This document shows, piece by piece, positions 34,358-44,400 of a DNA stretch of 64,000 nucleotides. The position numbers and the translations under genes were made by a program. The stretch lies in NCBI GenBank assembly GCA_017512365.1, contig JAFWGQ010000069.1, positions 1 through 64,000 of the forward strand, given 5' to 3'. The notes beneath the pieces were generated by a model that searched no databases, had not been told where the DNA came from, and saw only the letters and a list, made by a program, of their open reading frames with translations. Every line of letters begins with the position of its first letter. Positions within the stretch are counted from its first letter, which is position 1. This DNA is from Mogibacterium sp. GTDB lineage: Bacteria; Bacillota; Clostridia; Peptostreptococcales; Anaerovoracaceae.

Positions 34358-34651
34358 TTAGCTGAACTGACTTGCAATCGCCGCATCAGTGCTCTCAACC
34401 GCCTCTGCTGTTTTGTCTAATGCCATAGCGATATCGTCAATCAGGTCTTTCATAGCAACAAATGAAGGCCTTAATTCACCATATTTTGCTGCGTATGCCT
34501 CAGAAGATGCGCCCTCCCATTCAGCTTGCAGCGTCTGAAGAAGCGAATCCATCTTTGCGATAACGTCGGCAACATTCTGAGATTCCGTACGATACTCTCC
34601 TGCTCTTGTGCGCATAGTATCCGGAGTCATCCTAATCTGTCCTGAAGCCAT
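34358..34651 (-). CDS. WXG100 family secreted protein (EsxA-like, 97 aa)
   Basis: Helical hairpin with the signature W45-E46-G47 between two helices and 97 residues, as expected for EsxA substrates. Very strong ribosome site (AAAGGAGG). It directly follows essC, separated by a small hairpin, as in other type VII loci. Exported as a dimer and needed for export of other substrates in related systems. The C-terminus lacks an obvious YxxxD/E motif. Confidence 0.92.
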   Translation of the reverse strand: MASGQIRMTPDTMRTRAGEYRTESQNVADVIAKMDSLLQTLQAEWEGASSEAYAAKYGELRPSFVAMKDLIDDIAMALDKTAEAVESTDAAIASQFS

Positions 34652-34685
34652 ATTTAATCCTCCTTTTTTGATAGTAATAATATTT

Positions 34686-34707
34686 ATAATTACATCGTTG
34701 TAATTAT
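34686..34707 (-). other. AT-rich hairpin between essC and the WXG100 gene
   Basis: ATAATTACA pairs perfectly with TGTAATTAT around a 4-nt loop. It lies in the intercistronic gap, 35 bp before the esx start; it could tune processing of the two messages. Confidence 0.5.
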
Positions 34708-34714
34708 TGGCATG

Positions 34715-37700
34715 TTATAACAGCGGCGTTTTGATTTTATAAATATCCGTATCATGGATGTAGAAAGCATCGCCTGTGCTAATTCTCTTTTTATTATTCC
34801 TCATTTCTGCTGCAGGAATATCAGCAATCTTACACATCTCTAAATTGTCGAAAAATAGTATGCTCCTGTTCTCTTTTGCAATCTTATAGAGTTCAGGTGC
34901 AGCAAACCCGATTTGAGAATTTGGCATGCATCCAATCAGTACAAAGGTGTGCAACATTTTATACTTGCCTATCATATTTTTTACTGTTGCCAAGGCATTT
35001 TTGTCTGAACTGATAGCCTCTATGACATCTGCATTATTGATAACCAATATATGTGACTCGTCAGGGTCCTCCTCGTCGACAATCAAGTTTTGGTATGCAT
35101 CCTGCAGCCTTGTCTCAATTGCTGAAATGACATCTATAAACTTAGTGCCTCTTGAATCATATGCTTCAACTTCAGCGTGCTCGCAGAGACTTGAAAGCTT
35201 TTTCCTGTAGTCATCAAAGATATATATGCAAGCATCTTCATCTTTTTTCAATATCTGTTCAATAAAGTACCTTATGAAATTCGATCTGCCGGATCCATCC
35301 GGTCCACACAACGCCAAGATATTAGGTCTCATAAGGTCTACTGTCACAGGCTCAACAGAAGCATAATCGAGACCGACCACAATATTCTGCATGCTGCTTG
35401 TTGTATATTCTTCCAATGATGCTGCCAATAATTGTTCAGGTATTTCCGGTATAGGATAAGCTCTGAGACTTGAATATGCGGTCTCCATATCCTCCACGTA
35501 CTTCTGCATTTTCTGCATCCTGTCGCTCTCTTTTTCTCCTTCGAACGCCAAGTATGTCTGGCACTCATATATATTTTTCTTGATTTCTATCAGGCATCTG
35601 CCCGGAATGTTTTCCGGATGTATCCTTCCTATGCCAAATAATGATGCATATTCGCTCGGCTCATTACATGTAAATGCAAGTCTTGTTGAAAAACTTGTCA
35701 TGTATTTATATCCAAGTCCGGAAGTCTGTACACTGGTAACTACAAATGTAACACCTACTGAAAGGCCTTCCCTGCACAACTCAAGAAGTATGTCTGAATC
35801 CTGCAGAGACAATTCCTTTAGTGCAGAAATGTTATCAATGAAAACAATGATTTGTGGAAAATCGCTATATCCCATCTCCCTGTAATGAGACATTGAGCTG
35901 ATGCCGGCATTCATCAGTTTTGTCTTTCTTCTTTGTATTTCATCTGATAGATATTTAAACAGATTCTTGATTTTTTCATCATCCGACGGAAGTACAACTC
36001 CACCGACATGAGGAAGCTTCTCAAGATTCTTCAAAACCATCGAACCGAAATCAACAATATACATATTGACCTCGACAGGCGAATATGCACTTGAGAGATT
36101 TCTTATCAATAGTTCGAGCAAGTTTGTTTTTCCATACTGCGCCGATCCGATTATCAATGCATTCGAGACACCCAAGTCAAAATATGCTTCATTTTGTAGT
36201 TGATGATCCGGATCATCATACAATCCAATAGGCACACTATAATTTACTATAGTGTCCGAAGCGCAAATTCCACCATTAAGCTGTTCAGGCAACGAAGGCA
36301 AGCAGATTGGGGAGAGTAAACTATCTCCGGATTTATCAAAGCTATCACGAATATGACTTACTATTGCCTCTAACTGCGTTCTTCCACCTGCACTCTTTTG
36401 TGCTTTTTTCTTATAAATAAGTCTTCGCGCTCCGGAAAAATCCAGTTCACTAACCTCAACACATCCGACAGATTCTTCCATGTTTTCTGAGGCACCGGAG
36501 TATCCTGACTGAAGGAGCTCAAACAACTCATTATTTCCAACTTGCATATACGCCCTTCCCGGTTCGAGAATCTCAGCCGCAAGTGGTGATTTAAGCACTT
36601 CATTACTGTCTTCCGGCGTTTGAACTTTCAAGCAGAGTTTGAATCTTGAGTTACTCCATATCTGTTCATTTACCTGACCTGAAGGCTTCTGTGTAGCAAG
36701 AATCAGGTGAACGCCAAGGCTTCGGCCGATTCTGGATGCACTTATGAGTTCCTTCATGAATTCAGGCTGTTCTGCCTTTAGTTCAGCAAACTCGTCAACA
36801 ATTATTATCAGGTGAGGAAGAGCTACATCAACATTTCCTTCCTTATATTCCTTAATGTATTTGTCAATATGGTTAACGCCTGCTTCCGCAAACATAGTTT
36901 GCCGTTTAAGCAGCTCTGCTTTTATAGATTTAAGTGATCTGTCAATTTCTTTACCATCAATATTTGTAATAGTACCAATCATATGCGGCAAATCTGCCAT
37001 TTGATTGGCCATTCCGCCTCCCTTAAAATCGATAATGACGAAACTGACTTCGTAAGGATGAAATCTAGAAGCCATGCTCAATATGTATGTCTGAAGGATC
37101 TCACTCTTACCTGATCCGGTAGTACCGGCTACAAGTCCATGCGGGCCATGCGCTTTTTCGTGTAAGTCAAGGTACACTATCTCGTCTTTGGAGTTGACGC
37201 CCAAAGGCGCTGCCATCGACTTGAATACTTTTGATTCTGACCAGCTATTTTCAATATCAAGATCATTCGCGTTGTATATACCAAGCATTTCATACATCGT
37301 AAGGCTTTTCCTAAGTGAGCTGGCAAGGCTTATTTCCTCGCTATATACAGGCGCAATTTTTTCTACCAAAGCCGCTATATCGCTATCAGTAATATGACTG
37401 TATGTAAACTCTCGTGAATCCGTTCTGTTTGAGCTGCTGAAGCATACTCCGGTGCCATTGCCTTTCAGCTCTATAACCTCGCTGCAATATAGTGGCAAAT
37501 AGTCTAGTCTGCTTTCAAAGAACAAAAATGTTGTTTTGATTTTCGATGCTTCCTGGATATACTTTGAAATCGGATGGTTGTATATTCCATTGTTATCTAA
37601 AGTAAATACTACAAAGTTTTTTCCGATAGGCTTATCCGTCTCGTACCTTGCAGAAAGCTCTTTATACAGATAGTCGAATGTATTCGTCCTTGTATTTGAA

Positions 37701-39202
37701 TCAAATACAACATTTCTTCTTCCATCAGGTCTCTGTAATTGAGGAAGTCGCTTTATCCACTCATACCTTTCTGAATCCTCTCCGACAAGGAGGAAGAATT
37801 CAATCTCATTAGAGAATTGCCTGCAAATCAAGTCCGTAAGAACAACCTTGAAGAACTCGAATCTCTCATCCTCACTGCCGGTTATTCCTACTGCATTGAC
37901 ACTTCGAAGTGATATATAGATCGGTGCATTATCGATATATTTGTATTTTTCTGCTACCTGTTCAGGTATCAATGTCATCTCATCGTCTTCTTCAAGTTTT
38001 TCCTGCTTCTTGTATTCGATGAGCCTCTCAGCTTTTCTCCTGCCATATCCAAGAAGAACGTCCATATAGTCGTCATCCTCCGGAATGCGGTCGAAAATAT
38101 CGGATTCAAATTCCATGACCTTACGAATCGATTCATCCTGAGGTCTGTATATTTCATGCAGAATATCCGCTTCTGCCTGTCTTGCCCTGATTATCTCAGC
38201 TTCTTTTTCTTCTATGTATTTTGAGTAAACTCGTTCGCGTTCAGCTACCTCCTTTTTATATTTCTTTTGTCCCTGAACCATGGTTATTATTGATGTAATA
38301 ACGCCAAGACCCATTGAGCATGCACTGAATAATACAAAGCTGCCTCCAGATGAAGACATGTAACCTCTTACAACAATAATCAGGATAAGCATCATAACCA
38401 TCGGAAGGAGCGATGTGATTATGTTAAGTTCAGGTTTGATCGGTTTTTTGCTAGGATCTAGAATTTTGATCGGTGTTTTGTCCGGCTCTACCTTGCGCCT
38501 TGTATTGCGCACGAAAACCGGGTAGTGGAATGTGCTCTTTTCAAGCAGTTCATGAGGTACGCCTCTTACAACGACCTTGCTGTTGTCCGTATAGAGAGAA
38601 CCTTCTTTGAAATAGAAGAACACATCTGATATCGAGAAGAAATCATGATCCTTCAGTACTGTCGGCTTTGTGATGCGTGTGCCGTTCACGTTGATCCCGT
38701 ATCTGCTCTTATCCTCCCTGAGGATATACTTGCCGTTATCATTGCTGATCACGGCGAGAGTATCGCTGCAGTACTCGCTGTGCAGTTCCACCTCTACTGA
38801 CGGAGAAGGTGTTCCGAGTCTTATATCCATTCCTGCAGGAATTTCGATTCTCCTGTTGTAAGAAGGGATCTGGACTTCAAAGTTGATCGCAAAGGAGATG
38901 TCGAAAACGGCAGCTCCGTTATTGGCGTATCTGACCTGGAAGCGGTCGCCATGATTGATCTTATTGTGCCTGAGCTTGCGGACGTCATCGAAGTTCAGGT
39001 AGAGGTTTTCATCACAGATCGCATACCACTGACCTTCTTTGAGGATGAACGCGATCTCGATAGGAGTAAAGAAATCATCAGCGTTCAGTCTGAACTCACA
39101 CGAAGAGTTGGTTCCAAGAGACACTCTCTCGACGTCCTCACGTATCTCAAACTCTCTGTGAATGCTATTACTGCTTACTATGATCTTATACGGATGACCC
39201 AT
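34715..39202 (-). CDS. Type VII secretion ATPase EssC (1495 aa)
   Basis: Membrane motor of the secretion system. Residues 1-215 hold two FHA-like domains. Two membrane spans lie at about 255-310 (MVMMLILIIVV and FVLFSACSMGLGVI). Then three FtsK/SpoIIIE-type ATPase domains: the first has Walker A GTTGSGKS near residue 697 and Walker B IIIVDEFAE; the second has GSAQYGKT near residue 1020 with FIDNIS; the third has GPDGSGRS near residue 1303, with Arg for Lys, and INNAD, so it is degenerate. Length matches EssC of T7SSb. Base composition changes near 38.45 kb (about residue 250): GC-rich before, AT-rich after. The WXG100 gene follows. Confidence 0.96.
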   Translation of the reverse strand: MGHPYKIIVSSNSIHREFEIREDVERVSLGTNSSCEFRLNADDFFTPIEIAFILKEGQWYAICDENLYLNFDDVRKLRHNKINHGDRFQVRYANNGAAVFDISFAINFEVQIPSYNRRIEIPAGMDIRLGTPSPSVEVELHSEYCSDTLAVISNDNGKYILREDKSRYGINVNGTRITKPTVLKDHDFFSISDVFFYFKEGSLYTDNSKVVVRGVPHELLEKSTFHYPVFVRNTRRKVEPDKTPIKILDPSKKPIKPELNIITSLLPMVMMLILIIVVRGYMSSSGGSFVLFSACSMGLGVITSIITMVQGQKKYKKEVAERERVYSKYIEEKEAEIIRARQAEADILHEIYRPQDESIRKVMEFESDIFDRIPEDDDYMDVLLGYGRRKAERLIEYKKQEKLEEDDEMTLIPEQVAEKYKYIDNAPIYISLRSVNAVGITGSEDERFEFFKVVLTDLICRQFSNEIEFFLLVGEDSERYEWIKRLPQLQRPDGRRNVVFDSNTRTNTFDYLYKELSARYETDKPIGKNFVVFTLDNNGIYNHPISKYIQEASKIKTTFLFFESRLDYLPLYCSEVIELKGNGTGVCFSSSNRTDSREFTYSHITDSDIAALVEKIAPVYSEEISLASSLRKSLTMYEMLGIYNANDLDIENSWSESKVFKSMAAPLGVNSKDEIVYLDLHEKAHGPHGLVAGTTGSGKSEILQTYILSMASRFHPYEVSFVIIDFKGGGMANQMADLPHMIGTITNIDGKEIDRSLKSIKAELLKRQTMFAEAGVNHIDKYIKEYKEGNVDVALPHLIIIVDEFAELKAEQPEFMKELISASRIGRSLGVHLILATQKPSGQVNEQIWSNSRFKLCLKVQTPEDSNEVLKSPLAAEILEPGRAYMQVGNNELFELLQSGYSGASENMEESVGCVEVSELDFSGARRLIYKKKAQKSAGGRTQLEAIVSHIRDSFDKSGDSLLSPICLPSLPEQLNGGICASDTIVNYSVPIGLYDDPDHQLQNEAYFDLGVSNALIIGSAQYGKTNLLELLIRNLSSAYSPVEVNMYIVDFGSMVLKNLEKLPHVGGVVLPSDDEKIKNLFKYLSDEIQRRKTKLMNAGISSMSHYREMGYSDFPQIIVFIDNISALKELSLQDSDILLELCREGLSVGVTFVVTSVQTSGLGYKYMTSFSTRLAFTCNEPSEYASLFGIGRIHPENIPGRCLIEIKKNIYECQTYLAFEGEKESDRMQKMQKYVEDMETAYSSLRAYPIPEIPEQLLAASLEEYTTSSMQNIVVGLDYASVEPVTVDLMRPNILALCGPDGSGRSNFIRYFIEQILKKDEDACIYIFDDYRKKLSSLCEHAEVEAYDSRGTKFIDVISAIETRLQDAYQNLIVDEEDPDESHILVINNADVIEAISSDKNALATVKNMIGKYKMLHTFVLIGCMPNSQIGFAAPELYKIAKENRSILFFDNLEMCKIADIPAAEMRNNKKRISTGDAFYIHDTDIYKIKTPLL

Positions 39203-39206
39203 GTAC

Positions 39207-39455
39207 TTACCTCTTATAGATTATCTGTGATCCGTTTCTAACACCAAGTTCCTCAAGAGTCCTCTCTCCTCTGAAGAACGCGATGGGATTCTCCATGCAC
39301 ATGTAATAATTCGAATAATCTTCCTTATTAAGTCCCAGCCCGTATGATATATTGAGAGCGTCTATCATGTCGTTTGCGGTTATCGTCAAAGGCACTTCAA
39401 GTTCCGCCCGCTCTCCGGAATTTTCATTTATAAAGTCGATCGTCGCAGAATCCAT
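39207..39455 (-). CDS. YukD/EsaB ubiquitin-like protein (82 aa)
   Basis: Beta-grasp pattern of the EsaB/YukD family: an N-terminal strand pair (ATIDFINEN, ELEVPLTI), helix TANDMIDALNISYGL, and the final strand GSQIIYKR. Small, cytosolic. It is encoded 4 bp upstream of essC, its usual partner in type VII loci, where EsaB is required for or regulates secretion. The C-terminus ends in KR rather than a di-glycine, so it is not a conjugating modifier. Confidence 0.88.
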   Translation of the reverse strand: MDSATIDFINENSGERAELEVPLTITANDMIDALNISYGLGLNKEDYSNYYMCMENPIAFFRGERTLEELGVRNGSQIIYKR

Positions 39456-39473
39456 TTCGTCACCTGTGTTTCA

Positions 39474-40511
39474 TTATTCTATCAGCAGCGCCATTTTTAA
39501 TATCGAGTCGGAATTGCTGATCCTTTCCAGCAGTTCTCTTCCCATGCCATCGAAATGCGGTACATACAGATCCACACTTACCCTGTCCAGCTGCTCTGTC
39601 TTACTGTCTTCATCTCCCGAATAATTGTTGCGAATAAACACAAATCGTCCGGAGCTGCTGTCTATATCAGACAGGAACCGGTCCGCAGTGTTCACTATCG
39701 CCTCTTCCTGGTTGCTGATAAAGAACACCTTCGTTGACTGCTTCAATATGTCCGAGATCACATTATCAAATATGCTGTCCGTATCCACGACTACATAGTC
39801 ATAATCTCTGGATGAGCATACATCTTCGATGAGCGCGTTGTAGATTTCTCTTCCTGTCCCATAAAACGCAAGCGGTGACGGCAGCGGCGGAACATAACTG
39901 AAGCCTTCCTGCCTGATACTGCCCTTCAGTATCCCGTATACACTTGACGAAGACGTCTCCAGGTTCATCATGATCTGTCCCGTAACCGGTCTGTCGTCTT
40001 CCAGATAATATGAGTGGCTCTGTATGCTTTCCGTATTGATATACAGAACTCTATAGTGCTTGCCTGCCAGATGTTTGGCCATGCTCAGAGCCAGAGTAGT
40101 CTTTCCGAGTCCGCCCGAGGCAGAATAGAAAGTCAGTACTTCTACATCCTTTGTCTGATCGATTATTATTCTGCTCGTCAGAGTGGATTTTATCTGATTG
40201 AATATCTGATTCGGGCTGGAGTACTTCTCGATCTTCCTGATCTTTCCATCGGGCGATATTTCCTCCTTGCCGGATTCAGTCAGGATAATGATATTATCGA
40301 TATTGTGTTTGAGAAGTTCCTCCGAATACATCGATTCGAAAATGATCAGGCACCCTGCGTCACGCGGCACAGAGAAGTATGTGCGAAAATAATCCGAGTC
40401 TGTGATTGATTCGATTTCAACATCACCGCTTACTCCCTGCATCAGGCGTATCTGCAATTTAAGCAGATAGTGGAGGTCCGGATCAGCCAGAATTATCTTT
40501 GTGCTGCTCAA
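39474..40511 (-). CDS. TadZ/CpaE-like MinD-type ATPase (345 aa)
   Basis: Start taken as TTG at 40511, 6 nt after AAGGAGGGG; an earlier in-frame ATG would lie within the previous gene. Residues 5-125 look like a receiver-type domain (KIILADPDLHYLLKLQI). Residues about 140-330 are a MinD/ParA fold with the deviant Walker A SASGGLGKTTLALSMA near residue 150 and the switch DYVVVDTDS. Such a fusion is found in TadZ/CpaE, which sets pilus location. In a secretion locus it may position the EssC apparatus at a cell site. Co-directional, 2 bp after the DUF6382 gene. Confidence 0.75.
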   Translation of the reverse strand: MSSTKIILADPDLHYLLKLQIRLMQGVSGDVEIESITDSDYFRTYFSVPRDAGCLIIFESMYSEELLKHNIDNIIILTESGKEEISPDGKIRKIEKYSSPNQIFNQIKSTLTSRIIIDQTKDVEVLTFYSASGGLGKTTLALSMAKHLAGKHYRVLYINTESIQSHSYYLEDDRPVTGQIMMNLETSSSSVYGILKGSIRQEGFSYVPPLPSPLAFYGTGREIYNALIEDVCSSRDYDYVVVDTDSIFDNVISDILKQSTKVFFISNQEEAIVNTADRFLSDIDSSSGRFVFIRNNYSGDEDSKTEQLDRVSVDLYVPHFDGMGRELLERISNSDSILKMALLIE

Positions 40512-40513
40512 GC

Positions 40514-41419
40514 CTATCCCCTCCTTACCCCGACATAGAGCGTGCTGTTGGCCAGCCTTACCGCATCTCCGTCCTTGATCTCTGTTTTTGTATATCTTTC
40601 GAGCTTCCTTCCGTTCACGAAGGTCCCGTTGGTGCTGTCGAGATCGGATATCAGCCATCTCCCGTTTTCACGCGTAATCTCACAGTGAGGGCTGCTGATG
40701 AACTTGTTGGTTTTTATTATCCCGTCAGCGCTTCCGTCCTTGAATCCGATCGTAAAGCTGTCTCCGCTGATGCAGAAGGAGCGCTGCTCACTGCCGTCGG
40801 TGAAGTCCAGTATCAGCTCTTCGCTGCTTTCCTCCCTGATCTCTTCGATCTTATATTGCTTCATCAACTGTATGAACATGTTGCGGTAGCTTTCAAACGT
40901 CGTCTCCTTGTTTGAATAGCAGAACATCTTGATAGCCGATAATATGTTTGAATCCGGCTTGCCCGCCTTCTCGAGTATCGATATTATGAATTCGTTGATC
41001 TCGCTGACACTTATCCTTCCGTCAGCGCTCCATGAATTGACAGGAAGATAGATAAGTTTTACCGTGAGATCGTTCGAATCAACGAACACTTTATCCAGGC
41101 TGATATCCAGATTGCAGCTCCTGAGAAATCCATTGCTGCCGGTCTCTGCCAGTGCATCAAGGAACGACCTTATGACACGCGTGATCTGCTCATCGTTGAA
41201 GAGCCCTATTACTGCCCTGAGCGGTCTGGCTTTTTCATTTATGTATACAAGCTGTATGTCACCATTTAGAGAAGCTTTGACGCACTTTACAAGCGACATC
41301 AGGTTCTCCATCACCTTGTATTCGGTGACGGAGAACTGATTTCTGTCTTTTACTATATAGACAGGAGTCTCTACTCCTTCTATAACTTTTACGGTTTCAT
41401 CTATCAATGCGTCGTTCAT
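40514..41419 (-). CDS. DUF6382 plus FHA domain protein (301 aa)
   Basis: Residues about 10-170 match the DUF6382 pattern (LDISLDKVFVD, VKLIYLPVN), a domain often followed by FHA in Clostridia. Residues about 205-300 are an FHA domain with the binding residues SPHCEI and DLDSTNGTFVNGRKL, so it can bind phosphothreonine. No membrane span or signal. It sits 3 bp after the giant surface-protein gene and 2 bp before the ATPase gene. EssB of T7SSb also has a soluble pseudo-kinase domain; whether DUF6382 is related to it is an open question. Confidence 0.8.
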   Translation of the reverse strand: MNDALIDETVKVIEGVETPVYIVKDRNQFSVTEYKVMENLMSLVKCVKASLNGDIQLVYINEKARPLRAVIGLFNDEQITRVIRSFLDALAETGSNGFLRSCNLDISLDKVFVDSNDLTVKLIYLPVNSWSADGRISVSEINEFIISILEKAGKPDSNILSAIKMFCYSNKETTFESYRNMFIQLMKQYKIEEIREESSEELILDFTDGSEQRSFCISGDSFTIGFKDGSADGIIKTNKFISSPHCEITRENGRWLISDLDSTNGTFVNGRKLERYTKTEIKDGDAVRLANSTLYVGVRRG

Positions 41420-41422
41420 CAG

Positions 41423-44400
41423 TTACTGCTGTTGTTCAGCTTTCCCCTCTTCCTGATTTTTCTTTCTCCTGGCGTAGTAATAAGCGCCCCCTGCGATCAC
41501 AGCCAGTATCGCAAGCACTATGTACCAATAGTGGAGCATGAGCTCGAAGATATTGGCAGTGACCAGCACTTTATATGTCTGCTTGCTCTCGTTTCCGGCT
41601 GCATCCCAGATGGTGATGTCAATGAACTTCGTATCAGAGCCGCTCTTGATTATTTCCTCGAAGTACTTTTGCTTGTCTTCTCCCATGTACTCCCAGAATT
41701 CTTCGCCTTCATACTTGGTCGGTCCGAAGAGCTGGCCCTTCTTCGCGTTGCTGCTCCTGATGCCGATCTCTATCGCCGAGAGAGCCCAGTCGTCATCCGG
41801 TCTGACTCCGAGATCAAGTGATGACATGCCTCTGAACAGCGTGCTTCCGTTTTCTTTCAGCGTTATTACTTTGTTATTCTCTGACAGATCCAGGAACGAT
41901 ACCGTAGGCAGCGTCGTATCATATACGAATTTGACAGGGACTTCTTCTACTCCCTCCTCTGTCCTGATAGACGCATTGGTATTCATATTGCCTGCCTCAT
42001 CTTCCGAGGTAGCTACGATGTTGTAGCTGCCTTCATCAGTGATCAGATCTTCATTGATGTAATAAACGTACTGATATCCGCCTTTTACGGTTCTCTCTTC
42101 AACTCTGTAGTCAGCGCCCTTCTTGAGTGTGCTGCTCGTATCATCTTTATACAGAGTCAGTTTGTAGTTCTTGAGCGGGTTGACATTGATCTCGCGGAGC
42201 ACAAGCGCCTGAGGTTTGTTAGTGTAATACCGCCCTGACTTCTTGCTGACAAGAGAGATGGTATCCGTATCTCCGTCGTAGTCATAGGTCGATCCGAACC
42301 TGTTGACACTGAATGACAGACTGACTGAAGTATTGTTGCCCGCCATGTCTGTCGATGTAGCCGAGGCAGTATAGATGTCATCGTTCTTCCTGATCCTGGC
42401 GAAATCACTCATCGTATAAACTCCGCCATACTCATTTTCCTTCATTCCGCCCGCCAGATCGCTTCTGTCTCCGCTCCGGGCTCCTGTGAATGAGAATTTG
42501 CTGTTATTCCTGTCAAAATTATCGTCCTCGAATGAAGCTCTCGGAGCGATCGCGCCACTGTAGATATTGTTCGCATCCACATTTTCGATCTTGACCACCG
42601 GCGGCGTCTTGTCGATCACGAACTCAGGGATCTTCACCGTCTTCGCCGGATTGCCCGCAAGGTCTGTGTAAGAAACGTCAAAGGCAAAATTACCCTCTTT
42701 ATTGAAGTAAATATTGCTCTTCCTGGTATCTCCCTTCGAGGAGAATTTAGTCCTCCCCGGGAAGCCCATGGCTTTTTTCCTCGGAGCCTTTGCACTGCCC
42801 GCTGTCTTGACATCAGGATCATAGAAGTTGTGTTCGACTATAGTGATAGTCGCCGTTCTGTTGGCTTTGTAGTACTTTTGGTTCCTGACACTGTTATTGT
42901 CGAATGTCACCTTGATAGTCGGATTCGTTTTATCTATCGTGAATTCCTTAGGATGTTCTCCTTCCCAGTGTATATTGGCATCTGTTGCACGGTTGCCCAG
43001 AGCATCTTCTCCGCTTACAGCCAGCGTGTAGTCTCCGTCCTTGTTATAATGGAGCTTCTTGATCCACTCATCCTTATTCCCGCTAACATTATCGCCGGCA
43101 GTATATGTCCAGCTTTCCGGGACATCGATCTGAGTATCGATCTTTATCTTCTTGCTCTTTTCTCCCAGGTTGCGGTCTATTACCTTTATGGTTGCTGTCC
43201 TGTTTTCGTTGAAGTACTTATTACCTTTGGAAGCCTTGCGGGTCAAAGAGACATAGACCTCCGGAGCTACCGAATCTATACCAAGGCCTTTTACAGCCGG
43301 CACTGCCTCGTTGTCCGAATTATCTACCGCGTAGAGGGTCACCACGATGTCATTCGTCTCATATCCGTTATCAACGCCTTTTGGTATCGTGATGGTTCTG
43401 TCTATCGAATAGGTAAGAGCCTCATCGCCCTTTTCCTTTACGGCATTCTCCATGTCAGCCTTCCCGAACATGAGGAGGTCTCCCTTATCGAAATAATCCT
43501 CGTCGTTTGGCTTGATAAGTTTTTCGGATGCTATCGGCGTACCATCTACCGATAAGGTATACCATACGTGCTGCAGTCCTGAGCTTGACTTGTTCTTATA
43601 CGGATCCGTCACGGTGAACTTCAGGTCAACGTCTGTATTGTAAAGCTCATAGCCCGTATCATGATGCGTTATGGACTTGGTCGCGCTTGTTATGCTGACT
43701 TCAGGCTTGATGATATCCTCCTGTCCTTCAGGCGATGTCCCATCCAGATATACAGTATTGCTCTCGCTGAGCTCAGTTGCATTGCCGGCCTTGTCCGCGA
43801 CCTTTAAGTCCTTGACTCTGAATTGCGTCTCACCTTCCTTATCCTTAGTAAGGGTCTTGGCATCAGGATAACCGTTTGATGTAAACAGCTCGGAATCCGT
43901 CCATTCTGTGCTCTCGCTGTTTGCATCTACGGATGTAAACCTGTACTGCAGTTTTACCGGGGATGCATCATAACCCTTGGCAAGCACTGTTGCTGTCTTA
44001 TTCTTTCTGAACGGTTTATATGTGCCGTCTGTACCGATATCCTGTTTATCTGCCGCTACATTGCCGTATTTGACAAGATATCCGTCCATGTCCTCATCGC
44101 TTATCTTCAGTCCGTAGCCCGGAGCTTCTGTATCAAGCACCTTGCTGAACGAGCGGAACTTGCCGGGTTCATTGATACTGCACTGAATGGTCTTATTGTA
44201 TCCGCCGCTTCCCGCTACTGCGGCTTTAGTTTCTTCATCGCTGCTCATAACGAGAGTATTGCCGGCCTTATCTACGCCGTATACATAGAATCTGTATACT
44301 CCGTCCGTACCCGAAACCGTCTTCTGGCAGGAGTATTTATTATCACCCTGTGATACAAAGCTCATCGTTTCCGGAGCATCAGTTTCTGAAGGCGTAACTT

